Source: CAYPPG01 sp964412555 (GTDB taxonomy: Bacteria > Hinthialibacterota > Hinthialibacteria > Hinthialibacterales > Hinthialibacteraceae). From it: DNA of 64,000 nt. How positions within the stretch are numbered: position 1 is the stretch's first letter; each line of letters starts with the position of its first letter. Under the pieces are notes generated by a model. It was not told the DNA's origin, did no database searches, and worked only from the letters and a program-made list of their open reading frames with translations. Of this stretch, positions 17,419-26,900 are shown one piece after another. Made by a program: the position numbers and the translations under genes. The stretch lies in the NCBI GenBank assembly GCA_964412555.1, contig CAYPPG010000002.1, positions 151,234 to 215,233 on the forward strand, written 5' to 3'.

Positions 17419-19089
17419 GTGAAACATATTATGGTTTGGATATATATAATAATTGTAATAATCGCTTTTCTTTGTGCTTCCTGGCGGATTCATTTTCGTT
17501 TTATGCAATTTTATCAGCAGGAAGAATATGATAATTTGCGTTTTTTGCGGTGGTGGCTGCGGACTCGTTCGTTCGAAAAACGTTTGACTCTTTTTGCTTT
17601 TGGGTTGGGATTGGTATTCAATCCTATTTTGTTTTCGAAGATTGATGATCACTCCTGGATTATCCTTGCAGGGATGATTTTTCTTGCATTTTTGGGTTGG
17701 AAACAAACTTTTGCTGAATCCAAGAAACCCTTGGTTATGACGAAGCGGGTAAAACGGATTTTCACGATTGGGATGGCGTTGCAACTTGTATTCGTTTTTT
17801 GCCTTCTTTGGTGGACGAAGCAAGATCGTTTTGATTCTTATTCGGCTCTGATTGTTTTTTGGGGGATTGTATGTGCGATTCAATGCGTTCCGTTGACACT
17901 CGTTGGGGCCAATCTTATCCTTGCGCCTTATGAGTCGATTGTGCAGCGGCGTTTCTTGAATGAAGCGAAACATATCTTATCGCGGATTGATCCTTTCATC
18001 ATTGGGATTACCGGCAGCTATGGGAAAACATCAACGAAACACATCCTTTCTCATATTCTCGAAAGTCATGCCGCGACTTTGGCAACCCCCGGCAGTGTAA
18101 ACACGCTTATGGGAATAACACGTGTGATTCGCGAGAAACTCCGGGACGATCATCAGTATTTCATCGTGGAAATGGGGGCTTACCGCCAAGGCTCTATTAG
18201 AAAATTATGCGATTTTACTCCTCCGAAGTTGGGGATCGTTACCGCTATCGGTTTGGCGCATATGGAGCGTTTCAAATCCATCGAAACCGTTGCGAAGGCC
18301 AAATCAGAATTGATTCAAGCATTACCCGCTGATGGAATCGCCGTGTTGAATGGAGACGATTCCAATTGTCGAAGCATTGGAGAGAGAATCCATGTCAATA
18401 CGTTCTTTTATGGCATGAAAGAAGAACTTGGGCGGTTGGATTGCCGCATTCAAAATATTCAGACAACACCGGAAGGAACCCGTTGTTCTTTTCTGTACGC
18501 GGAGAAAGAGCACTCGATTGATATTCCGCTTTTCGGGGACCACCAAATCTTGAATGCATCCGCTGCTTTTTTGGCGAGCGTGATTCTTGGTGTTCCTCCT
18601 CTTGTTGGTGTGGCTGCATTGAGAACTCTCCAACCGATTTCCCATCGTTTGGTTGTCAATCGAGGGAATGACGGGATTACAGTGATCGATGATTCATATA
18701 ATTCCAATCCGGCTGGATTCATCAACGCATTGAATGTATTACATTCTCTGCCGGGAGAGCGAAAAATAGTCATTACACCCGGGATGGTGGAATTGGGTGA
18801 GAAAAAGCAGGAAGAACATTTGCGTGTGGCGGCCCATGCAGTAAGGACTTGTGATATGATTGGTATCGTGGCTCCTCATCGAATACCGGAATTGAAAACC
18901 GGGCTGATTGAAAATCACTTTGCTTCTGATAAGATTCATGAGTTTGAATCGTTACAAAAAGCCAGAGAATGGTTGAATTTGATTCTTCAACCGGGGGATG
19001 TCGTCTTGTTCGAGAATGATTTACCGGATGTGTATGAATCTCCCTCGGCATTTTCCAGTTGCCGCCGGGACGGCGGCGATACGACGTAG
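17419..19089 (+). CDS. Membrane-anchored MurF-type ligase
   Basis: UDP-MurNAc-tripeptide:D-Ala-D-Ala ligase family protein adding the terminal dipeptide during peptidoglycan synthesis. Residues 1-180 contain about five hydrophobic helices (for example WIYIIIVIIAFLCASW and IFTIGMALQLVFVFCLLWW), absent from classical MurF. The Mur ligase core begins at residue 195 with IGITGSYGKTSTK (ATP site). VEMGAYRQGSIRKL, AIGLAHMERF and VIDDSYNSNPAGF follow, all MurF-like. The start is uncertain: GTG 17419 or ATG 17431, neither with a strong ribosome site. The C-terminus runs into a palindromic repeat, so the last 13 residues (AFSSCRRDGGDTT) are repeat-derived. Ddl follows directly, supplying the substrate D-Ala-D-Ala; this adjacency supports the assignment. 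Confidence 0.78.
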   Translation: MKHIMVWIYIIIVIIAFLCASWRIHFRFMQFYQQEEYDNLRFLRWWLRTRSFEKRLTLFAFGLGLVFNPILFSKIDDHSWIILAGMIFLAFLGWKQTFAESKKPLVMTKRVKRIFTIGMALQLVFVFCLLWWTKQDRFDSYSALIVFWGIVCAIQCVPLTLVGANLILAPYESIVQRRFLNEAKHILSRIDPFIIGITGSYGKTSTKHILSHILESHAATLATPGSVNTLMGITRVIREKLRDDHQYFIVEMGAYRQGSIRKLCDFTPPKLGIVTAIGLAHMERFKSIETVAKAKSELIQALPADGIAVLNGDDSNCRSIGERIHVNTFFYGMKEELGRLDCRIQNIQTTPEGTRCSFLYAEKEHSIDIPLFGDHQILNASAAFLASVILGVPPLVGVAALRTLQPISHRLVVNRGNDGITVIDDSYNSNPAGFINALNVLHSLPGERKIVITPGMVELGEKKQEEHLRVAAHAVRTCDMIGIVAPHRIPELKTGLIENHFASDKIHEFESLQKAREWLNLILQPGDVVLFENDLPDVYESPSAFSSCRRDGGDTT

Positions 19090-19140
19090 CGCCGGCATCC
19101 TGCCGGCTTTTTCCAGTTGCCACCGGGACGGCGGCGATAC
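19051..19140. repeat. Palindromic repeat array overlapping the MurF 3' end
   Basis: Two copies of a 32-base element starting TTTTCCAGTTGCC (19051-19082 and 19109-19140), each with a GCCGCC- or GCCACC-type stem pairing to GGCGGC around a GGGAC loop. A third hairpin, GCCGGCA-TCC-TGCCGGC, lies between them at 19091-19107. The first copy is read as the C-terminal codons of the ligase. The second supplies the upstream sequence of ddl and one base change weakens its stem. Confidence 0.75.
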
Positions 19141-19158
19141 GGTAGGAGAAACATATCG

Positions 19159-20367
19159 ATGAATGCTCAAAGCAAAAACAATTCCGGTAGAACAAAAGTC
19201 GCTGTGCTCTTCGGTGGGCGATCGACGGAACATGAAATCAGTATCATTACCGGACTTCAGGTATTGGAGGCGTTCGATTCTACACGCTTCGAAACCATCC
19301 CTGTTTATATTGATCCCGAAGGACATTGGTATTTGGGGGAAGAACTACGGAAGAGAGCAAATTATCTTCCTTCAGAAGAATTGAAAACGAAACTCACTCA
19401 GGTTCGTCTTAGCAGCGATCCGGTATCGGAGTTGATCCAAGCAAATCCGCCAAAAGGATTTTTTTCCACTAAACCTCCCCACCATTTTCCTGTCGATGTA
19501 TTCTTTCCCGCGTTTCATGGAACCCATGGAGAAGACGGATGTCTTCAAGGGATGTTGGAATTTATCGGAGCGGCTTATGTCGGTTCCGGTCCACGCGCTT
19601 CTTCGATTGCGATGAATAAATACGCTTCCAAAACCTATCTTTCCGTTTTGGGAATTCCCGTTTTGCCGGATGTCTTGTTGGATCGGCGCAACTGGAATGC
19701 TGAAAAAGCGGACGAAACGGCAGCTGAAGTGATGCAGCAAATCCATTTACCGGTCATGGTGAAACCGTGCAATCTTGGTTCCAGTATCGGAATTTCCGCT
19801 GCTCACACGTTGGATGAATTGATGGTTTCCCTTGCCGGGGCATTTGCTTTCGATCAACAGATCATTGTCGAACCTCTCCTGGAGTCCATGTATGAATTGA
19901 ATATATCTGTTATGGACGGTGATCCTCTTCGTCTTTCCGCTATTGAGCGGCCAAGACGGGATGAGGAGTTGCTCACTTTTGAACAGAAATATATGAAAGG
20001 GAACAAAAAACTGTCATCTGCGCAAAGCCAAGGTATGGCTTCTCTCCAACGGGATATTCATCCTGCCGATGTTCCAGAGACGATATTGGAACAGGTGAAA
20101 CAATATGCCAAAAAGGCATTTGCCGGTTTGAATTGCAAGGGATTGGCGCGATTTGATTTTTTGATCGATCAATCTAAAGGGGAAGTTTATTTCAACGAAA
20201 TCAATCCCATTCCAGGCTCATTGGCTTATTATTTATGGGAACAGGCCGATCCCCCGATGATGTTTACGGAACTTCTGGCAGAACTAGTACGGTTGGCGCT
20301 GAACGAGCGGGAAGAAAAACGCACCATCCGGAGAAGGACAGAAAAACAGATTTTTGCAGAACGATGA
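19159..20367 (+). CDS. ddl: D-alanine--D-alanine ligase
   Basis: ATP-grasp enzyme joining two D-alanines for peptidoglycan; cytosolic. The 402-residue length suits the DdlA type. Motifs: VAVLFGGRSTEHEIS near the start, FHGTHGEDGCLQGMLEFIG, VGSGPRASSIAMNK, VMVKPCNLGSSIGIS, and the metal-binding NEINPIPGSLAYYLWE near the end. Start ATG 19159 is selected because TAGGAG lies 11 bases before it; the frame extends upstream only through repeat sequence (encoding PPGRRRYGRR). It pairs functionally with the preceding MurF-type ligase, 69 bases upstream. Confidence 0.93.
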   Translation: MNAQSKNNSGRTKVAVLFGGRSTEHEISIITGLQVLEAFDSTRFETIPVYIDPEGHWYLGEELRKRANYLPSEELKTKLTQVRLSSDPVSELIQANPPKGFFSTKPPHHFPVDVFFPAFHGTHGEDGCLQGMLEFIGAAYVGSGPRASSIAMNKYASKTYLSVLGIPVLPDVLLDRRNWNAEKADETAAEVMQQIHLPVMVKPCNLGSSIGISAAHTLDELMVSLAGAFAFDQQIIVEPLLESMYELNISVMDGDPLRLSAIERPRRDEELLTFEQKYMKGNKKLSSAQSQGMASLQRDIHPADVPETILEQVKQYAKKAFAGLNCKGLARFDFLIDQSKGEVYFNEINPIPGSLAYYLWEQADPPMMFTELLAELVRLALNEREEKRTIRRRTEKQIFAER

Positions 20368-20433
20368 TTGGGAGAAAGAGAGAAGGTCATAATCGATCTT
20401 ATCGATCACAATACAGTATATAGGAGAGTTCTC

Positions 20434-21723
20434 ATGAAACGGCGAAGTTTTCTTTATCACTCTTCGGCAACAATAGCGGGTGTTTCACTGATTGGCAATT
20501 CGGCAAGTTGGGCGAAGGCCAATGACCGGCTGCGAGTGGCTATTATCGGAACGGGCTGGCGGGGGGGACAGTTGCTGCCGGTTGCAGCCAAAACACCCAA
20601 TGTTCAAGTAGCCGTGTTGTGCGACCCCGATGAGAGGCGTATGAAGGAAGAAAACGGGAAATTGAAAGAACTGACCGGGGAAGAAGCCAAATTGGTACCT
20701 GATTTACGGGATATCATGGATGATGATCAAATCGATGCGGTGATTATTTCTTCGCCCAATCATTGGCATGCGTTAACCGCCATCTGGGCATCGCAAAAGG
20801 GAAAACATTCCTATGTCGAAAAACCGGTGTGCTATACCATTCGTGAAGGACAGATGATGGTGGATGCGGTGCGGAAATACAATCGGATTTCGCAGGGAGG
20901 TCCACAGCGGCGTTCCAGCGATTTGTTTCGCAAGGCAATCGAGCGTTTACGTGATGGTGTGATCGGTGATTTATACATGGCCAAAGCGCTGGTCATTAAA
21001 CCGCGCCCATCATTAGGATTCAAACCGGTGAAAGAACCGCCCTCGTGGCTGCATTGGGATTTGTGGAAAGGGCCGGGACCGGATGTGGGATACCATGAAA
21101 ATTTGGTGCATTACAACTGGCATTGGTTCTGGGATTTCGGGAATGGGGAAATGGCCAACAATGGGATTCATTTGGTCGATGTCTGCCGCTGGGGATTGAA
21201 TAAAAAACTGCCGGTCAAAATCCACACAACCGGTGGCCGCTTCGGATACGAGGATCAGGGAGAAACACCGAACACTCAACATGCCGCCTTCGAGTATGAA
21301 GACGGGACTCTCCTCCATGCAGAAACTCGAGGATTGCCAACTAATACAGAGGGCGATATTCAAACTTCCGGCGCAATCTTCTATGGGTCTAAAGGATATA
21401 TGGTGGTTGATAACCGATTTGCGCGAATCTATCTCGGTGAGAAGAAAGAACCGGAGATTATCGAGGGGAGTGTAGGCAGCACGCTGCATTTCCGCAATTT
21501 TGCCGATGCCGTGCGAACCGGAAAGCAAGACATGCTGAATGCGGAGATTGAAGAAATATTCCTGTCTTCCTGCCTACCGTTGTTAGCCAATATTGCGTAT
21601 CGCTTGAAACGGGAAGTGATGTTCGATCCGGAACGGATGGATTTTGGAAGGGATGGAAAAGCGAATGCGATGTTAGCCAGGCAGAAATATCGTGAGCCGT
21701 TTGTGTTACCGAAAGAATTATAA
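20434..21723 (+). CDS. Tat-exported Gfo/Idh/MocA oxidoreductase
   Basis: A 429-residue NAD(P)-dependent sugar or inositol dehydrogenase-like protein. ATG 20434 follows AGGAGAG. The N-terminus MKRRSFLYHSSATIAGVSLI is a twin-arginine signal (RRSFL), as is common for this family in planctomycete-like genomes. The Rossmann motif is VAIIGTGWRGGQ and the conserved EKP motif is YVEKPVCY. The C-terminal domain contains HLVDVCRWGLNKK. Export in a folded, cofactor-loaded state is implied by the Tat signal. Substrate unknown. No partner gene follows: the next gene is a transposase remnant. Confidence 0.85.
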   Translation: MKRRSFLYHSSATIAGVSLIGNSASWAKANDRLRVAIIGTGWRGGQLLPVAAKTPNVQVAVLCDPDERRMKEENGKLKELTGEEAKLVPDLRDIMDDDQIDAVIISSPNHWHALTAIWASQKGKHSYVEKPVCYTIREGQMMVDAVRKYNRISQGGPQRRSSDLFRKAIERLRDGVIGDLYMAKALVIKPRPSLGFKPVKEPPSWLHWDLWKGPGPDVGYHENLVHYNWHWFWDFGNGEMANNGIHLVDVCRWGLNKKLPVKIHTTGGRFGYEDQGETPNTQHAAFEYEDGTLLHAETRGLPTNTEGDIQTSGAIFYGSKGYMVVDNRFARIYLGEKKEPEIIEGSVGSTLHFRNFADAVRTGKQDMLNAEIEEIFLSSCLPLLANIAYRLKREVMFDPERMDFGRDGKANAMLARQKYREPFVLPKEL

Positions 21724-21812
21724 ACAGAAAACTTGATTTTGGAATTTACCCTTGCCAAAGGTGATATTCGGCGGCTACCGTACTGAAGCATAAGAGCGCC
21801 CAAAGCCATATT

Positions 21813-22037
21813 TTCAGAAGTGGCGTTTTTGCTGGCGGATTTGGGGATCACGAAAACGCCAGCCGTCCTCATGTTTCCAATGACAATCCCTATTCGGAAA
21901 GTCAGTTCAAGACGCTGAAATACCGGCCGGAATTTCCGGAACGGTTTGTGAAGAAACCACCGTGTGTGGGGAAAGTACCGAAAGAGGTGTGGATCAATGC
22001 TCCTGGTGTGATAAATTCTCCAATTGGACATGAATGA
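21813..22037 (+). pseudogene. Remnant of an IS481-type transposase
   Basis: The plus strand encodes EVAFLLADLGITKT, then after a one-base loss SRPHVSNDNPYSESQFKTLK and YRPEFPERF. This is the hallmark C-terminal half of the IS481/rve integrase core. It jumps straight to VKKPPCVGKVPKEVWINAP and a stop, the end of the same protein, so about 60 residues are deleted internally. No inverted repeats or N-terminal half could be found. The rest of 21724-22323 holds no gene I can support. An overlapping minus-strand ORF here is a shadow. Confidence 0.75.
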
Positions 22038-22323
22038 TAAACGGGAAACGATGGATTTCCTGTAGAAAAAAATCAACCGGGAGCGGTGGTTGTGGTACAA
22101 TAGAGTTACCGGGTGAAACGGAGGCCGATTTGCTGGCGAGTAACCGACCAAGGGATAACTCGGTGGGAACTCATCAAAACGATGAATGGGCGTAGAAGAC
22201 GAATTGTTCTGCGCCCACCCCTAAATTCATCGGATTGATAGATTCCCTCATTCTGTATATGTTTTCTAATTTTCACTTTTTTGCTTATATCTTACTATTA
22301 TCTTACTATTTTTACTAATTTAT

Positions 22324-22968
22324 TTATTCTTTTCTCTGATTTGATTCATCCATATCATCTGACATATTGGAATTTATAATCAAAATAATTAAAATAAAAC
22401 CAGAAGTGATTACAAATGCACACCATTGTACGGTTTCATTTGCGACTGTAAAAAGAGGATACTTAGAATTGTCGATCGCTTCTTCCCACGAAATATTATT
22501 CCGTATGATGAAACATACAAGAAAACTGATAGCGTGAAGAATTGAGCATATTTTGTCGGTATAGGAGAAAAAGAACGAATCATGTTCCTTAAGGAATGCG
22601 AGGTGTTTTGTAAGCATCACAAAACCATAACTGAGAAAATACATTCCAAGACAATGAAACGCAGCTGCTTTTTCAATATTCATGTCTACGAAGCCGTTAC
22701 ATGCAAGCGCATATGGTGTGCTGAACAGTAATGCAATCACTATTGCAAATAGATCGGAATGTATAATATTTTGATGCTCTATGGTAATCTTATTATTTAA
22801 GGAGAATGGATTAATAACAAAAAGATAGAAAGGAATAAAAAATAAAAATTTAGATATAAAAAAATTATCATAACAATCATGGAACAATAAAAGAAAAACA
22901 AAAACACATATAATGACGATCACTGCTGGTAGTACAATCTTTTTATTTACAGAATCTTCTATCTTCAT
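22324..22968 (-). CDS. Hypothetical six-helix membrane protein
   Basis: A 214-residue protein with about six transmembrane helices: IVLPAVIVIICVFVFLLLF near residue 11, then around 40, 73, 101, 141 and 185. The C-terminus is short and acidic (NSNMSDDMDESNQRKE). No family recognised. AGGAGAAACGA precedes the ATG. It starts 11 bases after the stop of the SUMF1-domain gene on the same strand, so the two probably form one transcript, and it may serve as that protein's membrane partner. Codon use is AT-rich relative to neighbours. Confidence 0.6.
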   Translation of the reverse strand: MKIEDSVNKKIVLPAVIVIICVFVFLLLFHDCYDNFFISKFLFFIPFYLFVINPFSLNNKITIEHQNIIHSDLFAIVIALLFSTPYALACNGFVDMNIEKAAAFHCLGMYFLSYGFVMLTKHLAFLKEHDSFFFSYTDKICSILHAISFLVCFIIRNNISWEEAIDNSKYPLFTVANETVQWCAFVITSGFILIILIINSNMSDDMDESNQRKE

Positions 22969-22979
22969 TTCGTTTCTCC

Positions 22980-23915
22980 TTATTGTTTGATCATTACCGG
23001 ACGGAAACCGATATTATTATTCCAACAATTATCACTCGGGGGGTGAGCATTATCTTTGAAATAGGGATCTGTTGGTACAGTGCAACAGAAGTTTCTAGAA
23101 CCTGATTGGACAAACACCATCCGTGAACACCAAGATCCCCCTCTTACAACTCTATGCAATTCCGAATTAGGAGTGGTATTAATAGGATTGATCTTTGGAG
23201 CAGAGTCATAATAGTCGTCATCATAAAAATCTTCACACAGTTCATAAACATTTCCGAGCATATCATACAAACCAAATTTATTGGGTTGAAAACTTTTTGC
23301 AGGGGCGGTAACAGTGAATCCGTCCTGACAATGGAAAACTTCGAACGAGCTTAAATACCGCCTAAAAAAAGTATCGTATTTTTTAGTCTTTTGAAATGTT
23401 TGATCCGCGGCATTCGCATATCGGCATGCTTTTGTACCTTTGAAATCATCTCCCCACCATCGGCAGGTAGACGTTCCGGCCCGGCAAGCAAATTCCCATT
23501 CTGCTTCCGAGGGGAGACGAAACGTGTAACCTGTTTTTTTGGATAACCAAGCACAGTACTTTTTGACATCATCCCACTCGACAAACACAACGGGTTGATC
23601 GTTTCCATTCAAGGAATATCCCCAAAGTTTTTGACTATCGTGGTTTGGCCGAAATGCACGAAATTGAGCATTGGTAATTTCCGTTTCGGCCATGTAGAAT
23701 GGACTGACCGTAACTTGATGCTGTTGAGATCTTCGGTCATTGATGATTTCGCCGCCCAACCAAAATGTCCCTCCCGGAATATATTTCATGATAATTTTCT
23801 CAGTATTGTTCAGATCAATGATTATATCTTTTGGGGATACATGTTTGGATACACTCGTTGACACCGTAATAACCAACAGAAAATTTGTGAATAAAAATTC
23901 CCGGTAATGAATCAT
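22980..23915 (-). CDS. Exported SUMF1/FGE-like domain protein
   Basis: A 311-residue protein with a signal-like N-terminus (REFLFTNFLLVITVSTSV) and one formylglycine-generating-enzyme-sulfatase domain: IPGGTFWLGG, FYMAETEITNAQFRAF, RLPSEAEWEFACRAG, FGLYDMLGNVYELCED and RVVRGGSWCS near the end. Genuine FGE needs two active-site cysteines about five residues apart in the GGS region. Here one Cys follows GSW and the second position is not Cys, so oxidation of sulfatase cysteine is unlikely. It more likely acts as a ligand-binding or EgtB-like relative. AAAGGATAAGG precedes the ATG. Exported location separates it from cytosolic sulfatase maturation. Confidence 0.75.
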   Translation of the reverse strand: MIHYREFLFTNFLLVITVSTSVSKHVSPKDIIIDLNNTEKIIMKYIPGGTFWLGGEIINDRRSQQHQVTVSPFYMAETEITNAQFRAFRPNHDSQKLWGYSLNGNDQPVVFVEWDDVKKYCAWLSKKTGYTFRLPSEAEWEFACRAGTSTCRWWGDDFKGTKACRYANAADQTFQKTKKYDTFFRRYLSSFEVFHCQDGFTVTAPAKSFQPNKFGLYDMLGNVYELCEDFYDDDYYDSAPKINPINTTPNSELHRVVRGGSWCSRMVFVQSGSRNFCCTVPTDPYFKDNAHPPSDNCWNNNIGFRPVMIKQ

Positions 23916-23975
23916 AGCCTTATCCTTTCTTTAATTCGTGTAGTTAATAAAGTAAAAATATGAATGATGAATGAT

Positions 23976-26900
23976 TTAATAATGCATCCAATTAGGAATA
24001 AACGTTTCAAAATCATCCGGAGTACTGTTTGAATCCAACGGATTTGAACCGGCATGAATCTCGTTATAGTCATTAAAACCATCCTGATCTGAATCGTTGT
24101 CTCTTGGATTCGTACCGAGTGAATATTCTTGGCTATTTATCAACCCATCGTTGTCCGGATCATCCTCGCTATCATCTTCTAATGGACGGAGATTGGTATT
24201 CACTTCCCAATGATCCGGCATCCCATCACTATCCGTATCGATGAAGATCGCAATAGGTTGTAAAAGAGGCACTAGATTATCGGATTGAATTTCGACTTGA
24301 CCGTAAAAAACCGTATCTTCTGCATTTTTTCCCTCTTTCCAGGCAATATCGGCAGGAATGGAATAGCCAATGACCAATTCATTTTGCGCGCCTGGCATAA
24401 GAATCGGAATTGTATGGTTATCGGTTTGTAAGGGAGGTATTGCAGTCTCTATATGATTTGTTACAACGGCAGGAGGAATTTGAATATTGTGAACGGGTTC
24501 TTGTTGTCCTGTCTCCGTTATAATAAGAGAAAAGGAAGCAATTTGACCCGGTACACCGAGGATGGATGGAGAAGTAAAAGCGGCGGATAACGAGGCCGGT
24601 TTCTCTTGGATCGCAGAAATTGTAACCCATGCCGCTGTGTCTTGCACATATTCCGCTTGATGTAAATTCAAGGTTAGTTTATAATTATAGGATTCTTCCG
24701 GCAGGATTCTAAATTGGATTGGATTGCTTTGAAATCCGCTGTATTCGCCGACAATTTCATTTCGATCTTGGAACGTGATCATATCGAATCCAAGAATGCG
24801 GCCATCACTTCTTTCGAGCCTTGCCGAGATCAACTCATCATCTGAATAATAGACCGAAATGTTTATATATTTGACACTTGGATCATCAATGGAAATATCA
24901 TGCTCCCAAGAAGATTGATTTTTGGAAAGTTGTATTTCTCCATCGAATTCCAGTGAGTCTGCATGGTTTTCGTTTTGGGCTATGGTTTGCTTAGTTGAAG
25001 TGGAATTGCTATTCTGTTGTTTCTTTTGACGGTAATGTTGAGTCCAATCGCATAATCGAAATGCGAAGGTACGAGTATAAATACTTTTTGGATACGGTTC
25101 TTCAAAGATCGATATTTTTACAAAATGCTTCTTCGTAATAAATGCGGTATTCGAGTCTAAATTGATATTCCTTGGATACCGATAGTAATACTTGAAAGGC
25201 AATTCGATGGGTTGATTTTTGTCGACATGTGTCAACCGGGTATGATACGAATCTTCACCAAGAAGAACACTTCCCATATTGCCATAATAGGATTTGACGT
25301 CGACACGAAAACGCACCGGTAATGTTCCGTTGTGTTCAGGTTTCAGATGAATCTTTCCGTCAAATATTCCCATGGTTTCCGTCGAGCGCTTTTCTTGTAT
25401 ACTGCAAGGTCTGCCATTGCATTCGTAACCAAACATTGGGATATGGGCATAATAATAGTTGATATCGTTTAATAAATGCAAACCGCTTTCTGGATCATAC
25501 ATGTGATCGTATTCGAGGGAGAGATGATAATTGTTACGTTTCACATTTTTGGAAAAATAGTGCGGTTCTCGAAGTTCATGAATCCACAAATTTGTTGTGT
25601 TTTCAAATAAATCCTTCGAGGTATATACTATATTCGCTCCCATATTCGCCGCGGACAGCGACCATAAAGCCGGTAATGTTTTATTGAGCTGAATCGCCTG
25701 GTTTTGATAGGCGATTGCGGCTTGACCAAGACCGAGTGTTAAAGAATTCGTGATCCACGGATTTCCCAATACGGCGAAAACACCAACATTTACGACTCCT
25801 GCAAGAGCCGTAACAGCAAGGCCACCATATGCAATACCTACCGCAGCATATTCAGCGGTTTTCGCATTCCATTCCGCCTTATTTTTTAATTGAATTATAT
25901 GATCGAGTTCCTCCTGGATTTTCCCGGTTGGGCGAATCCAGGCATTTTTTCTTTCTGTAGGCTGGTTTTGAAAATCGGAAATGAAACGTTCATCCTGCCA
26001 ATAATAAATACGGTTATCAAGATTGTTCTTCGTTAAATTTCTAGAAAGAATATTGGAAGACAGTTGGATTTGTTCGAGGTCCAACTCTTCCGGAACGGTA
26101 TGGATTTCTTTGATTTGTTCCAAAGCATTATCCCGGTGCAGATTGATTGCGTTCTGGGATTCCTTGAAGAACGTATAGGACTTGAGTTGGTAAAGTTCTA
26201 CCGTATGATCATTTGCGGTAAAAATATTTTTTTTCTCTTCGTCGGATAAATTGGGGTTGACAATATTACCGATTTCACTTTGAAAACGCTTTTGGGTTTC
26301 ATCATCGGAAGCGGCAAGAGTATAGATACTACTTTGATAAACAAGATCACCCAAATACATATCCGCCCAAATCAGATCATCGGGGCTTTGCTGCAATCCA
26401 TAGATCGTGAGACCTGCGGCCGCTAGATTATTTACAATATTCCAACTCAATGGTTTATTCACAGCGACTTTCGCAATTCCGTAAGCATCCGGAAATAAGG
26501 TGAAATATCGATTTGTAATTTCTTCAATCCAGGATTGATCTTGCTCATTTGGGGTGGTGATGACCTGATCAATATATGATGAAATATTGCTGACAGTTTG
26601 AAGTTCCCGTGTGCGAAATTGGTTTATATCCCGAAAAAGAAGATCGACAGACTCTGCGACTATCGGTATTTCTGCATTCGAGACGGTTATATTAATCGTA
26701 TGATTACGATCAATCAGAATGGGTAAACGTTCCACGACTCCATTTTTATGGTGTACTTTTATTGCGTAATATTGACTGGGGATTGATTGGAAGCGTGCAT
26801 ATCCTTCCGGACCCGTAGTTGTTTCATATATTCGTTGTTTTTGGATATTGATATCATGAATCAATTCAACACGGGCTCCCACGACTGCATTTTTCTGATC

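Noticed and set aside
21429..22151. 240-codon minus-strand ORF over the oxidoreductase end and transposase remnant
   Set aside because: Its plus-strand reading matches a transposase fragment and the end of the oxidoreductase, so it is a shadow.
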